From: Cyclobacterium marinum DSM 745
GTDB taxonomy: Bacteria; Bacteroidota; Bacteroidia; Cytophagales; Cyclobacteriaceae
Assembly: GCF_000222485.1 (NCBI RefSeq)
Contig: NC_015914.1
Coordinates: 3,516,001 to 3,580,000 of the forward strand
Direction of reading: 5' to 3'
Length of the DNA: 64,000 nucleotides
The notes under the pieces were generated by a model. The model did no database searches and was not told the DNA's origin. It saw only the letters and a list, made by a program, of their open reading frames with translations. Positions 27,981 through 36,475 of this stretch are shown piece after piece (the first letter of the stretch is position 1; each line of letters starts with the position of its first letter). A program made the position numbers and the translations under genes.

Positions 27981-28415
27981 TATTATAAATAATTAAAGGT
28001 TCTGTCAGGTGAATGCTAATGGGTAATTATCCACACCAAACATCAATTGCCAAAGGTTTTAAATTAATAAAATAATTTCTTAATACAATTTTTTGTAGGC
28101 TGTTTTTAAAAGATAAAATAAGCGGTTAAGGCATAGCTCTTTCTATAGTCATGGAGCAAATACTGGAAGTCTAGGTTTGAGGTTTCCTCATATTGATTGT
28201 ATATTTGCATTGTGGTTCGGGTCAGCGACATGTTCAAACTTCACAATTGATTAATATACCGAGTGAAGCGCATTTTCAAAACCAGGCCTCATCTTTCTTT
28301 GGAAAGACCTCGTATCATTTATGATGCAGGATAACAGTGGAAGGTTGCGAGAAAAGCGCAGCTCAAATCTTGTTTAACTGGAGGTTTGTAACACTCCATG
28401 ATTCGGACCATATTT
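27981..28415. other. Intergenic region without recognised gene
   Basis: This forms most of a 472-base gap between the UspA and serB-serA genes, which read in the same direction. It is less AT-rich than other gaps from about 28140 to 28400. It holds no long frame and no structure I can name; it could be a decayed gene or hold a small RNA. Confidence 0.35.
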
Positions 28416-28449
28416 AAAAGGGGGACTGCTTGTCAGTCCCCCTTTTTTT
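28416..28449 (-). terminator. Terminator after serB-serA
   Basis: A 13-bp perfect stem (28416-28428 with 28434-28446) with a 5-base loop. T runs follow on both strands, four T within the stem end on the minus strand. It lies just 3' of the serB-serA stop codon. Confidence 0.85.
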
Positions 28450-28452
28450 GTC

Positions 28453-30345
28453 TTAATACAATACTCTAAATCGGATGGTGCCTTGTATGGCTTTCAGTTC
28501 GTCTATTACCTTACTACTATAAGCCTTGTCAATATCCGTAATGACATAACCAATTTTTTCATTGGTTTTTAAATATTGACCCACAATGTTTATATCAAAA
28601 GCTGCCAAAACGTTATTTATTTTAGCCATGATGCCCGGCTCATTATGGTGAATATGTATTAGCCTGTGCGCATCGTGCAAGAAAGGCAACTGTATATTAG
28701 GGAAATTTACACTATTGTAAGTATTTCCTGTGTTGATGTATTCAATGATTTTTCCCGGTACAAATCGCGCAATGTTTTGCTGAGCTTCCAAAGTACTTCC
28801 TCCTATATGAGGGGTAAGGATAGTATTTGGCAATCCTTTCAAGGCCGATTCGAAAGGTTCTGAATTGTTCTTAGGCTCTTTAGGAAATACATCTATTCCT
28901 GCCCCGGCCAGATGACCGGAATTTAATGCATCACGAAGTGCAGCAACATCCACCACATGCCCCCTACTTAGGTTAATAAGGTAGGCACCTTTTTTCATTT
29001 TCGCGATTTTTTCTTGGTCTAGCAAAAGTTCATTTTCCTTTCGGCCGTCCACATGCAATGAAATCACATCGCAAGTTTCGAGAAGCTCGTCTAAAGAATC
29101 TACTTTCGTGGCATTCCCTAGGGCAAGTCTTTCTACCAAATCATAATAATATACATTAAGGCCCATGTTTTCGGCCAAAACTGATAATTGTGACCCAATA
29201 TTGCCGTAACCTATAATGCCTAGTTTCTTACCCCTGATTTCAAAACTTCCATTGGCACTTTTATTCCATTTACCTTCATGCATTTTGGTGGTCTTTTCTA
29301 TCATCCCACGCATTAAGAAGATTATCTCTGCAATCGCAAGTTCCACAACTGATCTGGTGTTGCTAAAGGGTGCATTGAATACAGCAATCCCTTTTTCCTG
29401 ACATGTTTCCAGATCAATTTGATTGGTACCAATACAGAAAGCACCTATAGAAATAAGCCTGTCTGCATTTTCTAAAACCTTTTTGGTAACCTGAGTTTTA
29501 GAACGGATGCCCAGAACAGATACTTTTTTTATTTTTTCAGCAAGTTCTTCCTCTGAAAGTGCGGAACTGATGACTTCTACATTGTAGCCTTCTGCTTTCA
29601 TTAACTCCACTCCTATAGGGTGAACATTTTCCAATAAAAGCACATTGATTCGACTTTTTGGATAAGAAAACTTTTTATTCATTTTATTCACATAGAGAAT
29701 CTCATCTAAGCTAGGGGCAATATGGTCAGCTTTTGAAGAAACTGAGGGCCTATGAATATTTTCGGTAAAAGCATAAAATTTATTGGCAACACCTGAAGCT
29801 TTGATTTCATAATCCGTGTATCCATCACCGATTACATAAATGTCGCCACTAAGATTTAACTTCTTGATTGTTTCAGGCTTTCCATTGTTTTTAGACAAAG
29901 GATTGTCTTTATTAAAACCGATGATTTTACCCGATTCGTCATAAACAAATTCATTGGCAAAGACATTTTCCGGTTTGATACCATAACTGGTCACGATAGG
30001 ACTGACAAAATCTTTAAAACCATTGGAAATGATATAAATGTCAGCTCGGTTTTCAAGCAAAAACTCTTTGTTTCTTTGGAATGAATCTGAAACCTTTTTC
30101 TTTAATTCAGAAATCAATTCAGAGATTTGATCTTTGTTGGCATTCAAAATCTCTACCCGCTTGACAAGGCTCTCTCTAAAAGTGAGTTTACCTTCCATTC
30201 CCTGATCAGTAATGTCCTTTATTGATTGTAGCTTTTCAGCTTTGGCCGGATCATCTCTAAGGCTAATTTCACCTAAAATATCCAAAGCTTCTACCTTTGT
30301 AAAAGTGCTGTCAAAATCAATAATAAACTTTTTGGTGGCGGTCAT
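28453..30345 (-). CDS. Fused phosphoserine phosphatase-like and D-3-phosphoglycerate dehydrogenase (SerB-SerA)
   Basis: One 630-residue protein combines two enzymes of serine synthesis. Start: the frame opens at 30372, but ATG 30345 puts the HAD motif at the usual place and follows a -7 element. Residues 1-220 form a HAD-type phosphatase with nucleophile D10 and D12 (IIDFDSTF) and VIGDGYTDYE late. From about 240 the protein is a D-2-hydroxyacid dehydrogenase with the NAD loop GIIGYGNIGSQ, NLSRGHVVD (Arg) and LTPHIGGST (His). A C-terminal ACT domain (from about 560, HHNEPGIMAKINNVL) suggests feedback control by serine. The middle step, SerC, is not here. Confidence 0.93.
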   Translation of the reverse strand: MTATKKFIIDFDSTFTKVEALDILGEISLRDDPAKAEKLQSIKDITDQGMEGKLTFRESLVKRVEILNANKDQISELISELKKKVSDSFQRNKEFLLENRADIYIISNGFKDFVSPIVTSYGIKPENVFANEFVYDESGKIIGFNKDNPLSKNNGKPETIKKLNLSGDIYVIGDGYTDYEIKASGVANKFYAFTENIHRPSVSSKADHIAPSLDEILYVNKMNKKFSYPKSRINVLLLENVHPIGVELMKAEGYNVEVISSALSEEELAEKIKKVSVLGIRSKTQVTKKVLENADRLISIGAFCIGTNQIDLETCQEKGIAVFNAPFSNTRSVVELAIAEIIFLMRGMIEKTTKMHEGKWNKSANGSFEIRGKKLGIIGYGNIGSQLSVLAENMGLNVYYYDLVERLALGNATKVDSLDELLETCDVISLHVDGRKENELLLDQEKIAKMKKGAYLINLSRGHVVDVAALRDALNSGHLAGAGIDVFPKEPKNNSEPFESALKGLPNTILTPHIGGSTLEAQQNIARFVPGKIIEYINTGNTYNSVNFPNIQLPFLHDAHRLIHIHHNEPGIMAKINNVLAAFDINIVGQYLKTNEKIGYVITDIDKAYSSKVIDELKAIQGTIRFRVLY

Positions 30346-30369
30346 TTTTAAGCAATTTTTTATGAGTTG

Positions 30370-30377
30370 CAAAATTA
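30370..30377 (-). promoter_or_regulatory. Candidate -7 element of serB-serA
   Basis: The minus strand reads TAATTTTG, a perfect TAnnTTTG, 25 bp before the chosen start 30345. Its position between this start and the longer frame supports the shorter protein. No -33 TTG is seen. Confidence 0.45.
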
Positions 30378-30604
30378 ATAGATTATCGGGGAAATTTTAA
30401 TTATTAGGATAAAATAACTTGTGAACATTTCAAGATCTCCCTAACATTTTTAACTACTCATAAATTTTAATTCATTTCAGTTTAGAAATATGAAACCTTT
30501 TGCTTCACAAATCGATTTTAAAAAGAAAAGAAATTAACTTTGAGTGACAGCTTCTAGCGAAGAGGATAACAAATAGTATTTTCCCGATTTTAAAAATTTT
30601 CCGA

Positions 30605-30808
30605 ATGCCTTTAGCAATAGACAATATAAGAGTAGGCCGAGTTTATAAACTTGTAAACTTTGGGGAGATCAGGTATTTGGAAGTTATGGAACGGACAGGC
30701 AGGGAGAATTTCAAAATGAAAGATTTGGATACCTTAGAGCATTATGAACTTGAAGAGTTATTGCGCTGGGGGAAAGGGAAAGATTATGATTTGGACGAAG
30801 TACGCTAA
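30605..30808 (+). CDS. Small uncharacterised acidic protein
   Basis: I do not recognise this 67-residue protein. It has no signal or membrane segment, is rich in Glu and charged residues, and holds an N-terminal beta-like block (VGRVYKLVNFGEIRYLEVMER) followed by a helix. The reading looks genuine, as the next gene starts 12 bases after it on the same strand and codon use is like its neighbours. It is probably co-transcribed with the DUF983 gene. Confidence 0.6.
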   Translation: MPLAIDNIRVGRVYKLVNFGEIRYLEVMERTGRENFKMKDLDTLEHYELEELLRWGKGKDYDLDEVR

Positions 30809-30819
30809 TTAATTGATCA

Positions 30820-31215
30820 ATGAATGAAAATAATAGCTTAATAGGCGCCATCGCAAAAGCCAAATGCCCGAAATGTAGGAAAGGTAACATCTTCCCTGTC
30901 TCGGTGTTTAGCTTTCGAAAATTATCTGATGTGAATCATAATTGTCCCAATTGCGGTGCAGAACTCGTTCCAGAACCGGACTTCTATTATGGAGCCATGT
31001 ACATTAGTTATGCACTGTCCGTTGCATTGTTTGTGAATGTTATGATTGTTCTAAATTATGTTTTTGACGATCCTGACCTTATGGTTTATATCCTTTCTGT
31101 CGTGTTTTTCAATGTGCTATTGCTGCCTATTATGCTCAGGTATTCTAAAGTGCTTTACCTGTATTGGCTAGGCGATATATCTTACCAAGAAAATAAAAAT
31201 AACCCGGTTCAATAA
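30820..31215 (+). CDS. DUF983 membrane protein with zinc-ribbon N-terminus
   Basis: The 131 residues start with two CxxC pairs (KCPKCRKG and NCPNCGAE), which form a zinc-ribbon, followed by two membrane helices (about 63-90 and 94-115). The pattern matches DUF983, a family of unknown function in Bacteroidetes and Proteobacteria. It may be paired with the 67-residue gene before it, 12 bp upstream. Confidence 0.85.
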   Translation: MNENNSLIGAIAKAKCPKCRKGNIFPVSVFSFRKLSDVNHNCPNCGAELVPEPDFYYGAMYISYALSVALFVNVMIVLNYVFDDPDLMVYILSVVFFNVLLLPIMLRYSKVLYLYWLGDISYQENKNNPVQ

Positions 31216-31271
31216 ACCCAATTTTTCAACATTATACCTCAACCTGTACAGGCATAAGCTCCCGGTTAGTT

Positions 31272-31328
31272 AAACTTACAAGAAATAAGTTTGATGTGTT
31301 ATTGTTGAATAAAACTTACTTATAGTTT
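31272..31328. promoter_or_regulatory. Candidate TetR operator: repeated AAACTTAC with inverted arms
   Basis: A perfect 7-bp inverted repeat AAACTTA (31272-31278) / TAAGTTT (31286-31292) lies before the tetR gene. A second copy of AAACTTAC begins at 31312, exactly 40 bp on, and pairs with AGTTT at 31324-31328. The 40-bp step is about four DNA turns. This is the typical position of a self-regulating TetR site. Confidence 0.45.
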
Positions 31329-31331
31329 GCT

Positions 31332-32006
31332 ATGCATCGAATAATGAGAAATATTATTATACCTGTAAGTCATGATATTTTCATTAAGGATCCATTAAGT
31401 TCAGCACTAGGGAAGAGAATTCTCAAGGAAAGCCTTGCTTTAATTGAAGTCAAGGGTATCGAAGCATTTAATTTTAAAATGCTCTCGAGTAAAGTTGAGT
31501 GTACAGAGGCCGCGATTTATAGGTATTTTGAGAACAAAAACAAATTGTTGTTGTATTACATCAATTGGTATTGGGGCTGGCTAGAATATAACCTAGTTTA
31601 TTGCACAGCTAACTTAGAAAGTCCTGCTGATAAATTAAAAATGGCCATCTCTCTCCTTGTGGAAGGCCCATTATACCAAGAGAATCAATACTTAAACATT
31701 CACTCTCTTAATAGAGTTGTGTGGGAAGAATCGAACAAATCTTTTATGATAAGGGAGTTAAAAAGTGATACTAAAAGTAAAATGTTGCAACAGTTTTATG
31801 ATTTTAGTGAACGGCTAAAAGATTTGATTATCGCTTACAAGCCGGATTTTCCCTTCCCAAAAGTATTGGTATCGACACTTATTTGGTCAAGTATTCTGAA
31901 TACATTTAGCCAAAGGCACATGGCTGACTTAATTGAAGAAAATTTTAATGGACAGAATAAAGTAGATTTTTATTACAATATGGTTTTTAATTCGCTTAAA
32001 AGATGA
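31332..32006 (+). CDS. TetR-family transcriptional regulator of the export operon
   Basis: The 224 residues have a TetR-type helix-turn-helix near residues 30-68 (ALIEVKGIEAFNFKMLSS, then EAAIYRYFENKNKLL), and a helical ligand-binding C-terminal part with no recognisable ligand. Alternative start at ATG 31344. Its stop overlaps the ABC gene start (ATGA at 32003-32006), so the regulator is the first gene of a five-gene operon and probably represses it through the repeats at 31272-31328. Inducer unknown. Confidence 0.9.
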   Translation: MHRIMRNIIIPVSHDIFIKDPLSSALGKRILKESLALIEVKGIEAFNFKMLSSKVECTEAAIYRYFENKNKLLLYYINWYWGWLEYNLVYCTANLESPADKLKMAISLLVEGPLYQENQYLNIHSLNRVVWEESNKSFMIRELKSDTKSKMLQQFYDFSERLKDLIIAYKPDFPFPKVLVSTLIWSSILNTFSQRHMADLIEENFNGQNKVDFYYNMVFNSLKR

Positions 32007-33718
32007 ATGAACAATTAATTAATACTCCTCTAAAACGATTTTTTAGTTTGTTAAAGAGTGAGAAGAAAGAGATTTATGCCATCTATTTTTATGCTGTACT
32101 CAACGGTTTGGTCTCCTTGTCCTTACCCCTGGGGATTCAGGCAATTTTAAACTTTATTTTAGGAGGGAGGCTTACCACTTCCTGGGTCATATTGGTTATT
32201 GTGGTTGCGCTAGGTGTGATCTTTGGTGGCTTTTTGCAAGTAAGCCAACTGTACTTATCAGAAAAATTACAACAAAGGGTGTTCAGTAAGTCAGCCATTG
32301 AATTTGCTTACCGGCTACCAAGGTTAAAGATGGAGGCTTTGCGAGGCAATTATGCACCTGAATTGGTCAATAGATTTTTTGATACCATTAATTTGCAAAA
32401 AGGACTTTCTAAACTGCTAATAGATTTTAGTACAGCGTCTCTCCAAGTCTTTTTTGGTTTGATTTTGCTCGCAATTTACCACCCGTTTTTTATCATTTTC
32501 TCCCTTGTTTTGGTTCTTACCATTTATTTGATTTTTAAATTCACTAGTCCAAAGGGGATGAAAACCAGTTTGAAGGAATCATCAGCAAAATATGCCTTGG
32601 CTTATTGGTTAGAGGAAATAGCTAGAACTTTGGAAACATTCAAACTTTCTGGTTTTTCTTCCTTGCCTTTTAAAAAGGTAGACGAACTGGTGAAAGAATA
32701 TGTCGATTTCCGAAATTCACATTTTGCAGTATTGATTTTTCAGTTCAAGTCATTGATTGCTTTTAAGGTGCTTATTGTGGTGATTTTATTGGTAGCAGGT
32801 AGTTTACTGCTTTTGAATAATGAAATAAGTATTGGTCAGTTTGTGGCAGCAGAAATCATCATTGTGCTTATCATAAATTCGGTAGAAAAGATAATTCTAA
32901 GTTTAGAAACAGTATATGATACGCTTACAGCCACAGAAAAACTTGGGCTCATAATGGATATGGATCTAGAAAGGTCCACAGGTAAAGCAAATGTATTTAA
33001 TGAAGATATGTCAGGCCTAGCTTATGAGTTTAGAAATCTTAGCCTTCAATCTATTGATAAAAAGTATGCGATTCTCAATAATGTCAATTTACAGATCAGA
33101 GAAGGAGAGAAAGTAGTGCTTACAGGGTCAAGTGGAGCCGGGAAAAGTACCCTGTTGCAAGTTATGGCCGGATTGATGGAAGATTATCAGGGGAATGTTA
33201 TAGTAAATAAGTTGCCAATGGATACTTTGTCTTTAGAAAAGCTGAGGTCCATGATAGGAGATAGTCTGTCTAGGCAATCAATTTTTCATGGTACGATAAG
33301 GGAAAATATTACGGTAGGCAAAGAAGGAGTAGACGAAACGAAATTGAGAGAAGTTTTAGAGATTGTGGGGCTTAATGATTTTGTTTATCGGCTGAAAGAT
33401 GATTTGGAAACCGTACTATTACCGGAAGGTAAAAACCTAAATAATTCACTCATAAGTAAAATTGTATTGGCACGTAGTTTATGTTTTACGCCCAAATTAC
33501 TATTGTTGGAAGAAGAGCTCAATTACTTAAGTAAGGAAGAATCTGAGAAGGTTTTTGATTTTATTTTTTCCGGTCCGTGGACCTTAGTATTGGTGTCTAA
33601 CAGAAAAACTCTTTTGAACAAAGCAGAAAAAATTGTAGTGATGGAAGCCGGAAAAGTTGCCTATGAAGGGAATTATTCCGGCTATGAATTTTACCAAAAC
33701 AACTTGAAAAACCGTTGA
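32003..33718 (+). CDS. ABC exporter subunit (fused membrane and ATPase domains) with degenerate ATPase motifs
   Basis: The 571-residue half-transporter has six predicted membrane helices (about 20-300) and an ATPase domain (about 340-571). Walker A is intact (GSSGAGKS, 375-382), but the signature LSGGQ is LNNSL (479-483), the Walker B Asp is E503 while the catalytic Glu E504 stays, the switch His is N533, and the Q-loop Gln is shifted or lost. A homodimer of this protein would lack the parts that complete the ATP site. It might work with a second ABC protein, or hydrolyse ATP weakly. There is no peptidase domain. Context is a type I secretion/efflux operon. Confidence 0.9.
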   Translation: MNEQLINTPLKRFFSLLKSEKKEIYAIYFYAVLNGLVSLSLPLGIQAILNFILGGRLTTSWVILVIVVALGVIFGGFLQVSQLYLSEKLQQRVFSKSAIEFAYRLPRLKMEALRGNYAPELVNRFFDTINLQKGLSKLLIDFSTASLQVFFGLILLAIYHPFFIIFSLVLVLTIYLIFKFTSPKGMKTSLKESSAKYALAYWLEEIARTLETFKLSGFSSLPFKKVDELVKEYVDFRNSHFAVLIFQFKSLIAFKVLIVVILLVAGSLLLLNNEISIGQFVAAEIIIVLIINSVEKIILSLETVYDTLTATEKLGLIMDMDLERSTGKANVFNEDMSGLAYEFRNLSLQSIDKKYAILNNVNLQIREGEKVVLTGSSGAGKSTLLQVMAGLMEDYQGNVIVNKLPMDTLSLEKLRSMIGDSLSRQSIFHGTIRENITVGKEGVDETKLREVLEIVGLNDFVYRLKDDLETVLLPEGKNLNNSLISKIVLARSLCFTPKLLLLEEELNYLSKEESEKVFDFIFSGPWTLVLVSNRKTLLNKAEKIVVMEAGKVAYEGNYSGYEFYQNNLKNR

Positions 33719-33722
33719 TCAT

Positions 33723-35078
33723 ATGTTAAATATTTCTAGAAATTCGATCAGGGAATTAATTGATCTCGATTCTTTTGAAAGTTACGGGTTGACACTTTCA
33801 AGTAACCAAAGCAGAAGAAGGATAAGAATTTTATTGTATTTGCTGATGGCCGGTTTTGTTAGTCTCTTTTTACCTTGGACTCAAAATTTCCGGTCTAAAG
33901 GTACCGTTACGGCTTTAAAGCCTGAACATAGGCCTCAAACCATTCACTCTGTCATCCCGGGGAGGATTGAAAAATGGTACGTCCAAGAAGGACAATTTGT
34001 GGAAAAAGGGGATACCATACTTTATCTCTCAGAAGTTAAAGAGCAATACATGGATCCGGACTTATTGGACAGGACACAATTGCAAGTAGAAGCCAAGGAG
34101 TTGTCTGTGAAATCCTATGAAGAAAAAATTAAAGCCCAACAACAACAGCTTTCGGCTTTGGAGCAGAACAACAAACTGAGAAAAGAACAAGGGCAAAATA
34201 AACTTAGGCAAGCTAACTTGAAGGTTCTTTCTGATAGTATCATGCTGGAGGCTGAAAAGGTGAATTTTGCTGTGGCGGAAAAACAATACCTCAGAATGGA
34301 AAAGCTATATGAGGAAGGCTTGAAGTCACTAACAGACCTAGAAACAAGGAAAATAAAACTTCAAGAAGCTAAGGCAAAAACCTTAAGCGCAGAAAATAAA
34401 TTACTGGGAAGCCGAAATGAATTTATTACAGCCCAAATAGAGCTGAATGCAATTGATAATGATTTTAAGGATAAGTTGGCCAAGGTAAATTCCGAAAGGT
34501 TTACAGCGCTTTCAGGGCAATACGATGCCGAGGCTGGTGTCAATAAATTAAAAAATACCCTCACCAATTATACGGTGCGGTCAGGGATGTATTATGTGCT
34601 AGCACCCCAATCCGGTTATATAACCAAGGCCATTCAGGTAGGTATTGGAGAAACCATTAAGGAGGGGGCTGAGATAATAAGTATCATGCCCCAAAATTAT
34701 TCTTTGGCTGTTGAAATTTATGTTGACCCTATAGATCTTCCTTTGGTGAAACTGGACAGTAAAATAAGATTTATTTTTGATGGCTGGCCGGCAATTGTCT
34801 TTTCAGGTTGGCCTGAGCTGTCCAATGGAACATTCGGGGGCACAGTCATGGCAGTAGACAATTTCACCAGTGCCAACAATAAATATAGGGTTTTGGTGGT
34901 TCCAGACCCGGATGAGGAACCTTGGCCGGAGGCTTTAAGAATTGGTGCTGGTGCTGATGGGATAGCCTTACTGAACGATGTTCCTGTCTGGTATGAAATA
35001 TGGCGACAAATGAATGGGTTTCCACCGGATTATTACACCCTTCAGGAGTCAAAGGAATTGAAAAAACAGACGAAATGA
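33723..35078 (+). CDS. HlyD-family membrane fusion (periplasmic adaptor) protein
   Basis: The 451 residues carry one N-terminal membrane helix (about 37-58), a biotinyl-lipoyl-like strand pair (PGRIEKWYVQEGQFVEKGD, about 80-98), a long alpha hairpin coiled coil (about 115-240), and a C-terminal beta barrel. The protein bridges the inner-membrane transporter to the TolC channel. It starts 4 bp after the ABC gene stop, and its end overlaps the TolC start (ATGA). Confidence 0.93.
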   Translation: MLNISRNSIRELIDLDSFESYGLTLSSNQSRRRIRILLYLLMAGFVSLFLPWTQNFRSKGTVTALKPEHRPQTIHSVIPGRIEKWYVQEGQFVEKGDTILYLSEVKEQYMDPDLLDRTQLQVEAKELSVKSYEEKIKAQQQQLSALEQNNKLRKEQGQNKLRQANLKVLSDSIMLEAEKVNFAVAEKQYLRMEKLYEEGLKSLTDLETRKIKLQEAKAKTLSAENKLLGSRNEFITAQIELNAIDNDFKDKLAKVNSERFTALSGQYDAEAGVNKLKNTLTNYTVRSGMYYVLAPQSGYITKAIQVGIGETIKEGAEIISIMPQNYSLAVEIYVDPIDLPLVKLDSKIRFIFDGWPAIVFSGWPELSNGTFGGTVMAVDNFTSANNKYRVLVVPDPDEEPWPEALRIGAGADGIALLNDVPVWYEIWRQMNGFPPDYYTLQESKELKKQTK

Positions 35079-36475
35079 GAAATAGCTTAAGTTTACTTGG
35101 ACTGTTGATGGTTTTGTCCATGTCTTTAAGTGCACAAGACAATCGGCTTTCCTATGACCAATTCATGGAATGGGTAAAATTATATCATCCCGTTGCGAAA
35201 CAAGCGGATTTACTATTAGATCTTGGAACACAAGAAGTGAGAAAAGCTCGAGGGGGATTTGACCCTTATTTATATGGGAGTATTGATGAGAAACAGTACC
35301 AAGAAAAAGAATATTACAATAAAAAAGAGGCAGAGCTTGTCGTTCCTACCATTGCAGGAGTTGAACTTCAAGGTGTTTTCGAGAAAAATCGTGGTGCTTA
35401 CCTAAACCCGGAGCATAATGTACCGGATAATGGACTTTATTCTCTAGGGGCCTCAATCAATGTTGGTAATGGCCTATTGATCGATAAGCGCAGAGCAGCA
35501 CTAAAACAGGCCAAGATTTACAATAAAGCAACTCAGGAGGAGAGAAGACAAAGCCTAAACCTCTTGTACTATGATGCTACGGTGGTTTACTGGAAATGGG
35601 CTGGCGCTTTTGCTGATTTAAAAGTAAATGAGAAAGGCCTGAGAGTGGCTAAGGAAAGATTTGAAGCTGTAAAAGGCAGTTTTGAGCAAGGAGATCTTCC
35701 GGCTATTGATACGGTAGAAGCTTATACGCAGGTATTGAATCGAGAGATAAAATTTCAAAAGGCAGGCTATACTTTTTTTTCGAGCATGCAGGAATTAAAT
35801 GTTTACCTGTGGGACGCTGATCAAAACTCAATCGATTTATCCCCTTCAATAGCCCCTGATCCCCTTGTAGGAAGCAATGAGTTGACATTGGACGAGGAGT
35901 ACTTCAATCAGGCTTTAATCAATCATCCGGAGTTGCGCATGCTAGATTATGACCTGGCATATTTAAATATAGAACGGAGGTACAAAGCAGAGCAGTTAAA
36001 GCCAAAAATTAAATTGAAATACAATTTTTTAACTGAAACTCTTGGTGGATTAGAGCAAGTAGGGTTTTATGAAAACAATTATAAATTTGGTATACAGGTT
36101 TCTACTCCTTTACTGTTGAGAAAAGAAAGAGGAGATTTAGGCATGACAAAGGTGAAAATCAAAGATGTAAATTATAAAAGAGATCTGAAGCTTGAGCAGT
36201 TGGCTGCAAAGCTTAGAAAAGTTACCAATGAATATGATGTGCTAAATAGCCAATTAAGTTTTTTGTCTCAAAATATTAAGGGCTTGGAAACATTGTTAAG
36301 AGGGGAGAGAATGAAATTCGATATGGGAGAGAGCTCATTATTTTTGATCAATGCCAGAGAAAAAAGTTTATTTGACTCTCAGCTGGTTTACAATAGTGTA
36401 TATGTAGACCTAATCATAGCCTATTCAAAAATCAGGACTGCAGCTGGCCTGGGATTTGAGGGGTATGGACTATGA
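35075..36475 (+). CDS. TolC-family outer-membrane channel
   Basis: The 466 residues start at ATG 35075; the frame is open from 35000, but the later start gives a signal peptide (MRNSLSLLGLLMVLSMSLSA) and an ATGA overlap with the HlyD gene. The helix-rich body with repeated halves is that of TolC/CusC-type outer membrane factors. It should form a trimeric tunnel. There is no lipobox Cys. Its stop overlaps the next gene start. Confidence 0.92.
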   Translation: MRNSLSLLGLLMVLSMSLSAQDNRLSYDQFMEWVKLYHPVAKQADLLLDLGTQEVRKARGGFDPYLYGSIDEKQYQEKEYYNKKEAELVVPTIAGVELQGVFEKNRGAYLNPEHNVPDNGLYSLGASINVGNGLLIDKRRAALKQAKIYNKATQEERRQSLNLLYYDATVVYWKWAGAFADLKVNEKGLRVAKERFEAVKGSFEQGDLPAIDTVEAYTQVLNREIKFQKAGYTFFSSMQELNVYLWDADQNSIDLSPSIAPDPLVGSNELTLDEEYFNQALINHPELRMLDYDLAYLNIERRYKAEQLKPKIKLKYNFLTETLGGLEQVGFYENNYKFGIQVSTPLLLRKERGDLGMTKVKIKDVNYKRDLKLEQLAAKLRKVTNEYDVLNSQLSFLSQNIKGLETLLRGERMKFDMGESSLFLINAREKSLFDSQLVYNSVYVDLIIAYSKIRTAAGLGFEGYGL

